From: Dehalococcoidia bacterium
GTDB taxonomy: Bacteria > Chloroflexota > Dehalococcoidia > Tepidiformales > Tepidiformaceae
DNA length: 64,000 nt
Direction of reading: 5' to 3'
Assembly: GCA_022826585.1 (NCBI GenBank)
Contig: JAJDUR010000094.1
Span: forward strand, 1 to 64,000
The translations under genes were made by a program, and so were the position numbers. Shown one piece after another: positions 32,449 to 40,371 of this stretch (position 1 is the stretch's first letter; the number at the start of each line of letters is the position of its first letter). The notes under the pieces were generated by a model, which saw only the letters and a list, made by a program, of their open reading frames with translations, ran no database searches and was not told where the DNA came from.

Positions 32449-33039
32449 GTGACGCTCTACCTGATACGTCACGGACTGGCGGCCGCGGGGCTCGACGACC
32501 TCGACCCGGGGCTGGCGCCGCTGGGGCACGAGCAGGCGCAGATCACGGCGCGCGCGCTCGGCCACCTGACGCCCTCGCGGCTGGTGGTCTCGCCGCTGCG
32601 GCGCACGCGGGAGACGGCGGAGCCGATCGCGCAGGCGCTCGGGCTGGAGGCGGAGGTTCGCGACGAGGTCGCGGAGGTGTTCGACCCGTCGGTGCCGGCA
32701 GAAGAGCGCCAGGCGTTCATCGGGCCCTTCATGGGAGGCAACTGGAGCGACCAGGACGAGACGCTGCAGGCCTGGCGCCGGAGCGTCGTCGACACCCTGA
32801 TCGAGATGGGCAGCGGGAGCGGCGACGTGATCGTGGTGAGCCACTACATCGCCATCTGCGCCGGCATCGGCGAGGCCATCCGCAACGACCGGGTGGTGCC
32901 GGTGAAGCTGGGGAACTGCTCCATCACGAAGCTCGACGAAGTGAACGGGAAGCTCGCGCTCGTGGCGGCGGGGTCGACCGACCACCTCGCGGAGGAGCAG
33001 ATCACGGGCGTGGCGAGGGCGCTGCCGGGCGGCCCCTAG
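32449..33039 (+). CDS. Histidine phosphatase superfamily protein
   Basis: A 196-residue protein from GTG 32449 with the catalytic RHG motif at residues 7-9 (YLIRHGLAAAG), the second-Arg segment (VSPLRRTRETAEPIAQALG) and the late catalytic His in VIVVSHYIAICAGIGEAI. It belongs to the phosphoglycerate-mutase-like branch; substrates range from phosphosugars to cobalamin precursors. Probably cotranscribed with the lyase gene. Confidence 0.92.
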   Translation: MTLYLIRHGLAAAGLDDLDPGLAPLGHEQAQITARALGHLTPSRLVVSPLRRTRETAEPIAQALGLEAEVRDEVAEVFDPSVPAEERQAFIGPFMGGNWSDQDETLQAWRRSVVDTLIEMGSGSGDVIVVSHYIAICAGIGEAIRNDRVVPVKLGNCSITKLDEVNGKLALVAAGSTDHLAEEQITGVARALPGGP

Positions 33040-33084
33040 GGACGCTTCCCCGTATCCGCGGGCCGTCGTACGCTTCCCTTCGCA

Positions 33085-33175
33085 AGCGATTGCCGGAGAC
33101 CGCAGGTCCCCCTCGAGGGGATAAGCCGCAAGCGGCGCCTGCCGAGGCGATGCGCGAGGCGAGCGCCTTTCCTGC
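33085..33175 (+). promoter_or_regulatory. Ribosomal L10 leader element
   Basis: Upstream of rplJ the sequence GGAGACCGCAGGTCC, then GCCTGCCGAGGCG, matches the conserved core of the L10(L12)4-binding leader that autoregulates rplJL in many bacteria. A short AGGCG/CGCCT hairpin with TTTCC follows at about 33157-33171 and may work as an attenuator. Confidence 0.8.
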
Positions 33176-33223
33176 GCGCCACTCGCATTCCTCTCTCCCC
33201 AACGCTGGACTGGAGTCTCGTTC

Positions 33224-33757
33224 GTGCCTGCCGCGAAAAAGGTGGCGCTCGTCGCCGATATCAAGCAGGACCTGGAGCGCGCGGAGGTCGCGATTGGGAG
33301 CGACCACAGCGGGCTCGACGTGCAGGCGTTCCAGGCGCTGCGCCGGGCCCTGCGTTCCGAGGACGTGCGCGTACGCGTCGTCAAGAACTCGCTGACCAAG
33401 CTGGCTGCCGAGGAGGCGGGCCGGCCGGAGATGGCGGAGCTGCTGCAGGGTCCGACGACGCTGACGCTGGGGTACGGCGATCCGGTCGCGCCCGCGCGGC
33501 TGCTCATGGAGTACCTGCGGGAAGCGCGGCTCGACCTGCCGATCCACGGCGGTTGGCTCGAAGGACGCGTCCTGAGCCCCGCCGAAGTGGAGGAGCTCTC
33601 GAAGACGCCTCCCCGCGATGAGCTCATCGCCCAGATCGCGGGCAAGCTGCGGTCGCCGGTCCAGAACCTGGCGGGCCTGCTGCAGGCCACGCTGCGCGAT
33701 TTCAACGGCCTCGTCGAGGCACGCGCCAACCAGCTCGAAGAGGGCGAAGCCGCCTAG
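33224..33757 (+). CDS. rplJ: 50S ribosomal protein L10
   Basis: GTG at 33224 gives 177 residues starting MPAAKKVALVADIKQDLERAEV. The L10 fold is visible: FQALRRALRSEDVRVRVVKNSLTKLAA, VAPARLLMEYLREARL, and the C-terminal helix that binds L7/L12 (LQATLRDFNGLVEARANQL). A typical L10 leader lies upstream and rplL follows. Confidence 0.97.
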   Translation: MPAAKKVALVADIKQDLERAEVAIGSDHSGLDVQAFQALRRALRSEDVRVRVVKNSLTKLAAEEAGRPEMAELLQGPTTLTLGYGDPVAPARLLMEYLREARLDLPIHGGWLEGRVLSPAEVEELSKTPPRDELIAQIAGKLRSPVQNLAGLLQATLRDFNGLVEARANQLEEGEAA

Positions 33758-33805
33758 CGGCGCCGCCCGCCAGAAACGTCACACACCAACCGAAGGGGAA
33801 CTGCA

Positions 33806-34201
33806 ATGGCCACCAAGATCGAAGAAGCCCTGGACATCATCAAGGGCATGACGCTGCTCGAGCTTCGCGACCTGAACAAGGCGATCGAAGAAGAGTTCGA
33901 CATCACGGCGGCCGCGCCGATGATGATGGCCGCGGGCGCCGTTCCGGCCGCCGGCGGCGACGGCGCCGCCGCTGCCGCCGAGGAAAAGACGGAGTTCGAC
34001 GTCGTCCTCAAGAGCTTCGGCGAGAAGAAGATCAACGTGATCAAGGCCGTGCGCGAGGTCGTGAGCGGCCTGGGCCTGAAGGAAGCGAAGGAGCTCGTCG
34101 AGGGCGCCCCCGCGAAGGTCAAGGAAGGCATCGCGAAGGACGAGGCGGACGAGATCAAGGCGAAGCTGGAAGAGGCCGGCGCGACGGTCGACGTCGAGTA
34201 G
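33806..34201 (+). CDS. rplL: 50S ribosomal protein L7/L12
   Basis: 131 residues with the N-terminal dimerisation helix, an Ala/Gly-rich hinge ([19 protein letters not shown] region) and the conserved C-terminal domain ([48 protein letters not shown]). It forms the stalk with L10. Its TAG stop is the start of the palindromic repeat at 34199. Confidence 0.98.
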   Translation: MATKIEEALDIIKGMTLLELRDLNKAIEEEFDITAAAPMMMAAGAVPAAGGDGAAAAAEEKTEFDVVLKSFGEKKINVIKAVREVVSGLGLKEAKELVEGAPAKVKEGIAKDEADEIKAKLEEAGATVDVE

Positions 34202-34397
34202 GAGAGCGCTCGCTTCGCTCGCTGCGTGGAGCGCCGCGCTGGCGCGCGGCTGAGGAGAGCGCTCGGGCCTGCGGCCCATCGCTGAGGAGAGCGGCGCGCT
34301 GTCGCGCGCCTGAGTGGGCGCGACCGGCCGTCCTGCGCTCGACTGCCGCGCGCTCGGTCACTCTGCGCTCGACTGCTGCGCGCTCGCCTGAGTGGGG
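34199..34397. repeat. Palindromic GAGGAGAGCG-type repeat array, copy 2
   Basis: At least four units are separated by boundary words TAGGAGAGCG, GCGTGGAGCG, TGAGGAGAGCG and TGAGTGGGCG, each followed by a different GC-rich palindrome (for example CTCGCTTCGCTCGCTGC, CCGCGCTGGCGCGCGG). The end carries two copies of GCGCTCGACTG. No gene can be supported in it. It starts at the rplL stop and ends before the next gene's promoter. Confidence 0.75.
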
Positions 34398-34452
34398 TGG
34401 GTGCCTGAGGGCTTTCCGGAAACGCTAGAATCCGGCGCGCTGGAGGTGGCGC

Positions 34453-35307
34453 ATGCCGGATATCGAGCGGCCCGACGGGGCGGTTATTCACTACGAGACG
34501 TTCGGGGAGGGGTTTCCCCTGTTGTGCTTCGCGCCGGGGGGCGTGAACAGCGAGATCGACTTCTGGTCGGTGAGCGCGATCAACCCGCTTACCGAGTTCG
34601 CCTCGGACTTCATGGTCATCGGGATGGACCAGCGGAACGCGGGGCAGAGCCCGGCGCCCGCGGCGCCCGCTCCCTACGACGTGATGGTCGCGGACCAGAT
34701 CGCCGTGCTCGACGACCTCGGAATCGAGCGGGCGCACACGTTCGGGGGCTGCATCGGCGTGGCGTTCATCCTGCGCATCGCGGAGGAGGCGCCGGACCGC
34801 ATCGCCTCGGGGGTGGGGCAGGACCCGGTGGGCCTGAACCACACGAACTCGGTCGACACGTTCATGGACATGTTCAAGCCGACGCTCGCGCTGGCGCGGG
34901 AGGAGGGCGTGGGGGCGGTCGTCGAGTCGGCGATGGCGAACCGCGTCTTCATGGCGAACAACGCGGCCGGACCGTTCGCGCGGCGCATCCACGACGACGC
35001 CGACTTCCGCGCCGAGATCGGGGCGATGAGCGCGGACGCGTACGTCGACCTGATCGAGCGGTACGCGGACGCGATCTGGCCCGACCGGCCGCCCTACTTC
35101 AGCGTCGACGAGGCGTTCGTGCGGCAGTGCGAGACACCGCTGCTGATCCTGCCGGGGAGCGACGTGTTCCACCCGACGAGCATCGCCGAGCAGATCTGCC
35201 GGGACGCGCCCAACGCGCACTGCCTCGACGTCGACTGCCGGAGCGAGGCGAAGCTACCGGATACGATCGAGACGGTTCGCAGCTTCCTGAAGGAGCACAC
35301 GCCGTGA
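34453..35307 (+). CDS. Alpha/beta hydrolase with Cys in the nucleophile elbow
   Basis: Starting at ATG 34453 behind GGAGG, the 284-residue protein has an alpha/beta-hydrolase core: IHYETFGEGFPLLCFAPGG, MDQRNAGQSPAP, and a nucleophile elbow reading FGGCIGVAF, i.e. G-x-C-x-G in place of G-x-S-x-G. Dienelactone hydrolases use Cys at this place. The C-terminal SDVFHPTS holds a possible catalytic His. The reaction is unknown. It overlaps the next gene by GTGA. Confidence 0.88.
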   Translation: MPDIERPDGAVIHYETFGEGFPLLCFAPGGVNSEIDFWSVSAINPLTEFASDFMVIGMDQRNAGQSPAPAAPAPYDVMVADQIAVLDDLGIERAHTFGGCIGVAFILRIAEEAPDRIASGVGQDPVGLNHTNSVDTFMDMFKPTLALAREEGVGAVVESAMANRVFMANNAAGPFARRIHDDADFRAEIGAMSADAYVDLIERYADAIWPDRPPYFSVDEAFVRQCETPLLILPGSDVFHPTSIAEQICRDAPNAHCLDVDCRSEAKLPDTIETVRSFLKEHTP

Positions 35308-35864
35308 CCCCGCCGGGGAACCTGCCGGGGATGGGCGTCGATGCGACGGTGCAGGCGCAGTACTCGCGACTGGTCGAGCGAGTGCTCGACTACTGCAAGC
35401 TGGCGGTCGCGGACCTGACGATCGAGGAGCTGTGCGATACGCAGGGGCGAAAGACGAGCTCGATCGGGTTCGACGTCTGGCACGTGCAGCGCACGATCGA
35501 CAACATCATCCACTTCGCCTTCGACCGGGAGCAGCCGGTCTGGCTCGCGCAGGGGTTCGACCAGGCGTGGGACCTGCCGCGAGTCGAGCAGGGCACGAAC
35601 ATGACGGACGACGAGGCGTACGACCTGCGCTTCCCGGCGCCGGAGGAGTTCGACCGCTACTCGGAGGCGCTCAAGGAGGCAGTGGTGCCGCGCATCGCGA
35701 ACATGAGCGACGAGTACATCACGACGTTCCAGCTCTTCCGGCCGTGGGGCGAGATCTCGCGCATGGAGGCGATCGGGCACGGGCTCATCGGGCACGCGAA
35801 CGGACACCTAGGCCGCGCCACCTTCGCGCGCGCCCTGCTGGGGAAGCCGGGGCTGCCGTATTAG
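35304..35864 (+). CDS. DinB-like four-helix protein
   Basis: GTG at 35304 overlaps the preceding stop. The 186-residue product has DinB/YfiT-type helices with candidate metal histidines: FDVWHVQRTIDNIIHFAF and GHGLIGHANGHLG. DinB-fold proteins often act as metal-dependent thiol transferases or are of unknown function. Its stop TAG (35862-35864) is the first triplet of the heptamer inverted repeat. Confidence 0.8.
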   Translation: MTPPGNLPGMGVDATVQAQYSRLVERVLDYCKLAVADLTIEELCDTQGRKTSSIGFDVWHVQRTIDNIIHFAFDREQPVWLAQGFDQAWDLPRVEQGTNMTDDEAYDLRFPAPEEFDRYSEALKEAVVPRIANMSDEYITTFQLFRPWGEISRMEAIGHGLIGHANGHLGRATFARALLGKPGLPY

Positions 35865-35949
35865 TGAATGGTGACTAGTGGCTAGTGATTAGTGAGGGGG
35901 TGATTCCCCACCAACCACTACTCGCTATTCACTACTCACTATTCACTAC
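35862..35949. repeat. Heptamer inverted repeat between convergent genes
   Basis: Left arm TAGTGAATGGTGACTAGTGG then CTAGTGATTAGTGAGG; right arm the reverse complement type, CCACCAACCACTACTCGCTATTC and onwards to CACTACC. The arms supply both neighbouring stop codons: the DinB-like gene ends in TAG at 35862-35864 and the enoyl-CoA hydratase gene ends in TAG at 35948-35946. The spacer is GGGGTGATTCCCC. It could also serve as a bidirectional terminator. Confidence 0.85.
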
Positions 35950-36842
35950 CGTCCGCTGGCGCGGTAGTCGCGGTAGGGGCCGTCGCGCCAGTCGAGGGCT
36001 TCCTTGAGGCCGCCGCCGCTCTCCATGGCCTGGCGGGTGCGGTCCTGCCACTCGTACGCCTGGGCGGTGAACTGGCCGGCGGCGTCGAGGTCGGTGGAAC
36101 TGCGGATGGACGAGTAGATGCCCATGTTCTCGTAGAAGCGGTTCATGCTCGTCTTGGCGATGGCGAGGTGGTCGGCGCTGAGGTTGGCGATGCGGTCGGC
36201 GAAGGCGATGGTGCGCTCCTCGAGCTCGTCGGCGGGCCAGGCGTAGTTCACCATGCCGATCTCCTCGGCCTCGGTGCCGGTGATGTTGTCGCCCGTGTAG
36301 TAGAGCTCCTTCGCCTTCCGCATGCCGAGGACGAGGGGGAAGATGGCGCCATTGCGGGCGACGCCGAGGCCGCGCACGCCGGGGTGGCCGATGCGGACGT
36401 CCTCGGCGGCGGTGACCATGTCGGACATCATCGCCATCTCGCAGCCGCCGGCGAGGGCGTAGCCGTGCAGCTGGGCGATGGTGACCTTGGCCATGTTCCA
36501 GTAGTACATCTGGATGTCGGTGATCTGCTGCATGCCGGTGCGCATGTTCCAGAGCAGGCGGCGGCCCTCGTCGTCGACGGCACGGTGGCGGCGGACGACG
36601 GCGTCGGCGCCGCGGCCCTGGGGCGGGGTGAGGTCGTAGCCGGCGCTGAAGCAGCGTCCGGCGCCCTTGACGATGATGACGCGGATGCTGTCGTCGGCCT
36701 CGTAGTCGTGCAGGGCCTCGTTGAACTCGAAGAGAAGCTCCTGGGAGAGGGCGTTCATCTTCTCGGGGCGGTTGAGGGTGATGCGTCCGACGCGGCCGTC
36801 GGTGCCGGCGCGGTCGAGGATGAGGTTTTCGTAGTCGGGCAT
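35946..36842 (-). CDS. Enoyl-CoA hydratase/isomerase
   Basis: ATG 36842 gives 298 residues. The crotonase signature is present: oxyanion segment AGRCFSAGYDLTP, then HGYALAGGCEMAMMSDMVTAAEDVRIGHPGVRGLG. The motif sits in a crotonase fold of normal size. The gene follows the acyl-CoA ligase gene by 65 nt on the same strand and is likely in its operon. Its substrate is unknown. Confidence 0.93.
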   Translation of the reverse strand: MPDYENLILDRAGTDGRVGRITLNRPEKMNALSQELLFEFNEALHDYEADDSIRVIIVKGAGRCFSAGYDLTPPQGRGADAVVRRHRAVDDEGRRLLWNMRTGMQQITDIQMYYWNMAKVTIAQLHGYALAGGCEMAMMSDMVTAAEDVRIGHPGVRGLGVARNGAIFPLVLGMRKAKELYYTGDNITGTEAEEIGMVNYAWPADELEERTIAFADRIANLSADHLAIAKTSMNRFYENMGIYSSIRSSTDLDAAGQFTAQAYEWQDRTRQAMESGGGLKEALDWRDGPYRDYRASGR

Positions 36843-36907
36843 GGGTGCACTCCGGGGGTTGAGGTGCGGGGGATTATAGGAGGGGGCAGGGAGTGGGAGG
36901 GCGGCCG

Positions 36908-38416
36908 TCAACCGAGGCCGAGGCGCTCGGCGAGGCCGATGCGCTGGAGCTTGCCGGTCGGGCCGACGGGGATCTCGTCGACGAAGACGACGGTGCGGGG
37001 GACCTTGAAGGGCGCGAGGTGTTCGCTGCAGAGGTCGCGGACGGCGGACTCGGCGAGATCGGCGCCGTCGTTGCGGATGACGGCGGCGGCCACGTCCTCG
37101 CCGAGGGTGGCGTGGGGGAGGGCGAAGCAGACAGCCTGCCGCACGGCGGGGTGGCGGAGGATGACCTCCTCGACCTCGCGGGGGGCGACCTTCTCGCCGC
37201 CGCGGTTGATGAGCTCCTTGAGGCGGCCGGTGAGGAAGAGGTAGCCGTCCTCGTCGAGCTCACCCTCGTCGCCGGTGCGGAACCAGCCCGCATCGGTGAA
37301 GGCGTCGGCGTTGGCCTCGGGGTTGGCCTCGTAGGCGGCGGTGACGCTCGCGCCGCGGATGGAGACCTCGCCGCGCTCGTGCGGTGGCAGGGGGTCGCCG
37401 GCGGGGTCGAGGACGGCGAGCTCGATGCCGGTGGGGCGGCCCACGGAGCCGGGCTTGCGGAGGCCGGGCGGAAGGGGCTGGGCGGTCATCTGGTGGGTGG
37501 CCTCGGTCATGCCGTAGGCCTCGATCATGGGCGCGCCGAAGGTCTCCTCGATGCGTTCGAGGACGACGGGCGGCAGGGGCGCGGAGGAGGAGCGGACGAA
37601 GCGCAGGTTCGCCCGCGCGAGCGTCTCCGAGTGGCGCGAGGCGCGGGAGAGCACGAGCTGGTGCATGGTGGGGACGGCCGTGTACCAGGTCGGCTCGAAG
37701 GCATCGAGCCACTCGAAGAAGCGGAAGGCGTTGAAGTCGCCGGGGCAGGCGACGGCGCCGCCCGCGGAGAGGGGGGCGAGCAGTCCGGCGATAAGGCCGT
37801 GGATGTGGAAGAGGGGCATCACCATCAGGCAGCGATCGGCGGCGGTGAGGGCGAGGGACTCGGCGATGTTGGCGGCGGAGACCCCGAGGTTGGCGTGCGT
37901 GAGGGGCACGGTCTTGGGGCGGGAGGTGGTGCCGGAGGTCTGGAGGACGAGCGCGACATCGTCGGGGGAGGGGGGCGGGCCGGGGGTGGCGGCCAGGGGC
38001 TCGCCGTTCTCGCTCAGCGTGAGGGCGAGGCCGTCACTGTCACTTTGGAGGTCGAGGCGGCGGACGCCGGGGATTGCCGGTATCTCTTCCGCGTCGGAGG
38101 CAGCCACGACGACGCGGACACCCAGCTCCTCGAACGAGAGGGCCAGCTCTTCCTCGCGGTAGCGGGGATTGAGGGGGGCGGCGGTCCCAGCGGCGGCGGC
38201 GGCGAGGAAAGCGGCGGCCATGGCGGGGCCGTTCGACAGCACGAGGGCGACACGGTCGTTCGCCGAGATGCCGGCGCCGCGAAGCTGTCCGGCAAGGGCT
38301 TCGACCGCGGCGCGAAGGTCGGCGTAGGTTGCGTCGGGGGCGCCGGCGCCCTGGATGGCGACGGCGTCGGGGGCGCCGGCGGCGAGCAGCTCGGGAACCG
38401 TCGCCGCCGGAGACAC
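36908..38416 (-). CDS. AMP-forming acyl-CoA ligase, oxalate-CoA-ligase-like
   Basis: GTG 38416, one nt after the stop of the selenoprotein candidate, follows GGAG by 7 nt and gives 502 residues. P-loop QTSGTTSRPKTVPLTH is the form seen in the FAT2/AAE3 oxalyl-CoA synthetase branch; adenylate motifs YGMTEATHQM, WFRTGDEGELDEDGY and GRLKELINRGGEKVAP follow. Oxalate as a substrate is a similarity-based guess; fatty acid or aromatic acid ligases are alternatives. It sits in an operon with the AhpD-like gene and the enoyl-CoA hydratase. Confidence 0.92.
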   Translation of the reverse strand: MSPAATVPELLAAGAPDAVAIQGAGAPDATYADLRAAVEALAGQLRGAGISANDRVALVLSNGPAMAAAFLAAAAAGTAAPLNPRYREEELALSFEELGVRVVVAASDAEEIPAIPGVRRLDLQSDSDGLALTLSENGEPLAATPGPPPSPDDVALVLQTSGTTSRPKTVPLTHANLGVSAANIAESLALTAADRCLMVMPLFHIHGLIAGLLAPLSAGGAVACPGDFNAFRFFEWLDAFEPTWYTAVPTMHQLVLSRASRHSETLARANLRFVRSSSAPLPPVVLERIEETFGAPMIEAYGMTEATHQMTAQPLPPGLRKPGSVGRPTGIELAVLDPAGDPLPPHERGEVSIRGASVTAAYEANPEANADAFTDAGWFRTGDEGELDEDGYLFLTGRLKELINRGGEKVAPREVEEVILRHPAVRQAVCFALPHATLGEDVAAAVIRNDGADLAESAVRDLCSEHLAPFKVPRTVVFVDEIPVGPTGKLQRIGLAERLGLG

Positions 38417-38417
38417 G

Positions 38418-38981
38418 CTAGCTCTCCGCGTTCGCGCGAGGCGACTCGATGCCGAGGGAGGCGAGATGGTCGCGCATGTACTGGGGGGCGCCGGGGGTGC
38501 CGACCTCGTAGGTGTCGCCCTCGTGGCGGGGGATGACGCCGAAGGCGGTGTTGAACTTGTGCGAGAGCTCGACCGTGCCGGTGGTGATGGCCAGCTCGAG
38601 GAGCTCGCGCTCGCTGAAGTGCTCCTGGAGCTCGGCGAAGAAGGCGTCGTCGATGGAGCGGGCGTCATCGCGCACCCAGCGTTCGACAAACTGCATGGCG
38701 AGCTTGACGCGGGGTTCGAGGTCGGAGTTCTCGGGGTCGTGGATGGCCGCAATCATGCCCTCGTCCATGCCGTCCTGCTGCGCCGCAGCAGTGCGCGCGG
38801 GCGCTCAGAAGTCGCAGGCGTGGAGGGTGGCGGACTTGATGCGGACGAGGTCGCGGACGCGGGGTTCGAGGGAGCCGTACTCCCACAGCGTGCCCCACTG
38901 GACCTGGAAGGCCTCCCAGAGCTCGCGGTGCTGGCTGTAGACGCCGGCGAAACCGGCGCCGCTATCGTCGAGTCGGGGCAT
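38418..38981 (-). CDS. Second AhpD/carboxymuconolactone decarboxylase-like protein with in-frame TGA (candidate selenoprotein)
   Basis: From ATG 38981, which is 6 nt after AGGAGG, the frame reads MPRLDDSGAGFAGVYSQHRE to ACDF and meets TGA at 38807-38805, then continues to TAG 38420-38418. The second half (IDDAFFAELQEHFSERELLEL and VELSHKFNTAFGV) is the rest of the same family fold. TGA is residue 59, with Cys56, so the pattern is C-D-F-U as in the first candidate. A hairpin begins 13 nt after TGA. With Sec the product is 187 residues. It is first in an operon with the acyl-CoA ligase. The TGA is very unlikely to be a random mutation in both genes. Confidence 0.82.
38775..38791 (-). promoter_or_regulatory. 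Putative SECIS hairpin of the second candidate
   Basis: On the minus strand, 13 nt after the TGA, CTGCTGC and GCAGCAG form a 7-bp stem around GGC (or six pairs around CGGCG). Position matches the hairpin in the first candidate. The loop sequence differs from that one and lacks the GU often found in bacterial SECIS loops. Confidence 0.55.
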
Positions 38982-39091
38982 GGCGGACCTCCTGTTGGCA
39001 GGGGAATGGTAGCGGCTGCGGGGGTGGCCGTTAACCGGCATCCGGCTCCACGCGGAGCCGGACGGGCGGGTGGGTCGAGAGCGCGGGTCGC

Positions 39092-39799
39092 TCAGGCGGG
39101 CTTGAGGGCCATCGCCTGGTTCACATCGACGCCGATGGCGGGGCCCATCGTGCTGGTGATGGTGACCGAGCGGATGAAGGCGCCCTTGACCTCGGGGCGC
39201 GCCTCGTTGATGGCCTCGATGAAGGTGGCCATGTTGTCGCGCAGCTTCTCCTCCTCGAAGGAGGCCTTGCCGAGGGGCACGTGGATGTTGGCGAGGCGGT
39301 CGAGGCGGAACTCGACGCGGCCGCGCTTGGCCTCGGTCACGGTGCGGGCGATGTCCTCGGGGGCGACGACGGTGCCGGAGCGGGGGTTGGGCATGAGGCC
39401 GCGGGGGCCGAGGACGCGACCGAGGCGGCCGACCTTGCCCATCATCTCGCGGGTGGCGATGGCGGTGTCGAACTCGGTGAAGCCGTCCTGGACCTGCTGG
39501 ATGAGGTCGTCGCCGCCGACGATGTCGGCGCCCGCTTCCTGGGCCTCGCGGGCGGCCTCGCCCTCGGTGAAGACGGCGATGCGCATCTCCTTGCCGAGGC
39601 CGTGGGGGAGGACGGTGCTGCCGCGGATCTGCTGCTCGGCGTGGCGCGGGTCGAGGCCGGTGAGCATGTGCATCTCGATGGTCTCGTCGAACTTGGCCGT
39701 CGCGGTCTCCCGGACGAGGGCGATGGCCTCCTCGGGGGAGTACTTCTGGGCGCTGTCGATCTTGTCGGTGGCGGTGTTGAACCGCTTGCCTCGCTTCAT
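39092..39799 (-). CDS. rplA: 50S ribosomal protein L1
   Basis: A 235-residue L1 protein with MKRGKRFNTATDKIDSAQKY, FDETIEMHMLTGLDPRHAEQ, VLGPRGLMPNPRSGTV and the C-terminal FIRSVTITSTMGPAIGVDV. It binds the L1 stalk of 23S rRNA. It follows rplK by 15 nt. Confidence 0.98.
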   Translation of the reverse strand: MKRGKRFNTATDKIDSAQKYSPEEAIALVRETATAKFDETIEMHMLTGLDPRHAEQQIRGSTVLPHGLGKEMRIAVFTEGEAAREAQEAGADIVGGDDLIQQVQDGFTEFDTAIATREMMGKVGRLGRVLGPRGLMPNPRSGTVVAPEDIARTVTEAKRGRVEFRLDRLANIHVPLGKASFEEEKLRDNMATFIEAINEARPEVKGAFIRSVTITSTMGPAIGVDVNQAMALKPA

Positions 39800-39814
39800 G
39801 GGGGGTTCTCCGAA

Positions 39815-40240
39815 CTAGTCTTCGATGTCGATGCCCATGCTGCGGGCGGTCCCGGCGACGATGTTCATGGCGCCTTCGATGTCGTTGGCGTTGAGGTCGG
39901 GCATCTTCGTCTCGGCGATGCGGCGGATGTCGGCTGAGGTGACGGTTCCGGCCTTCTCGATCTTGGAGGCGCCGGCGCCCTTCTCGACGCCGGCGGCCTT
40001 GCGCAGGAGGTCGGCGGCGGGGGGCGTCTTGAGGACGAAGCTGAAGGAGCGGTCCTCGAAGATGGTGAGCTGGGCGGGGATGATGTTGCCCGCCTGGGAC
40101 TGCGTGCGGGAGTTGTACTCCTTGCAGAACTCCATGATGTTGGCGCCGTGCTGGCCCAGCGCGGGGCCGATGGGGGGCGCGGGGTTCGCCTTCCCGGCCT
40201 CAATCTGGAGCGTGAGGACTGCGCGGACTTTCTTGGCCAT
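39815..40240 (-). CDS. rplK: 50S ribosomal protein L11
   Basis: A 141-residue L11 with [32 protein letters not shown] (proline-rich N-terminal helix) and the [13 protein letters not shown]-terminus. Normally rplK-rplA precede rplJ-rplL in the same direction; here rplJL is about 6 kb away on the other strand. Confidence 0.98.
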   Translation of the reverse strand: MAKKVRAVLTLQIEAGKANPAPPIGPALGQHGANIMEFCKEYNSRTQSQAGNIIPAQLTIFEDRSFSFVLKTPPAADLLRKAAGVEKGAGASKIEKAGTVTSADIRRIAETKMPDLNANDIEGAMNIVAGTARSMGIDIED

Positions 40241-40371
40241 GCCTGTTGGTTCTCTCTCATCCTGCCCGCGGGAGCGCCTTCGCTCGCAGACGGATAGCCC
40301 GCCATACGGCGGGCCCGTTCAGTATCAGCCAGGGCGCGGACACGGGCAACGCCGCAGCCTGCCGGAGCCGC

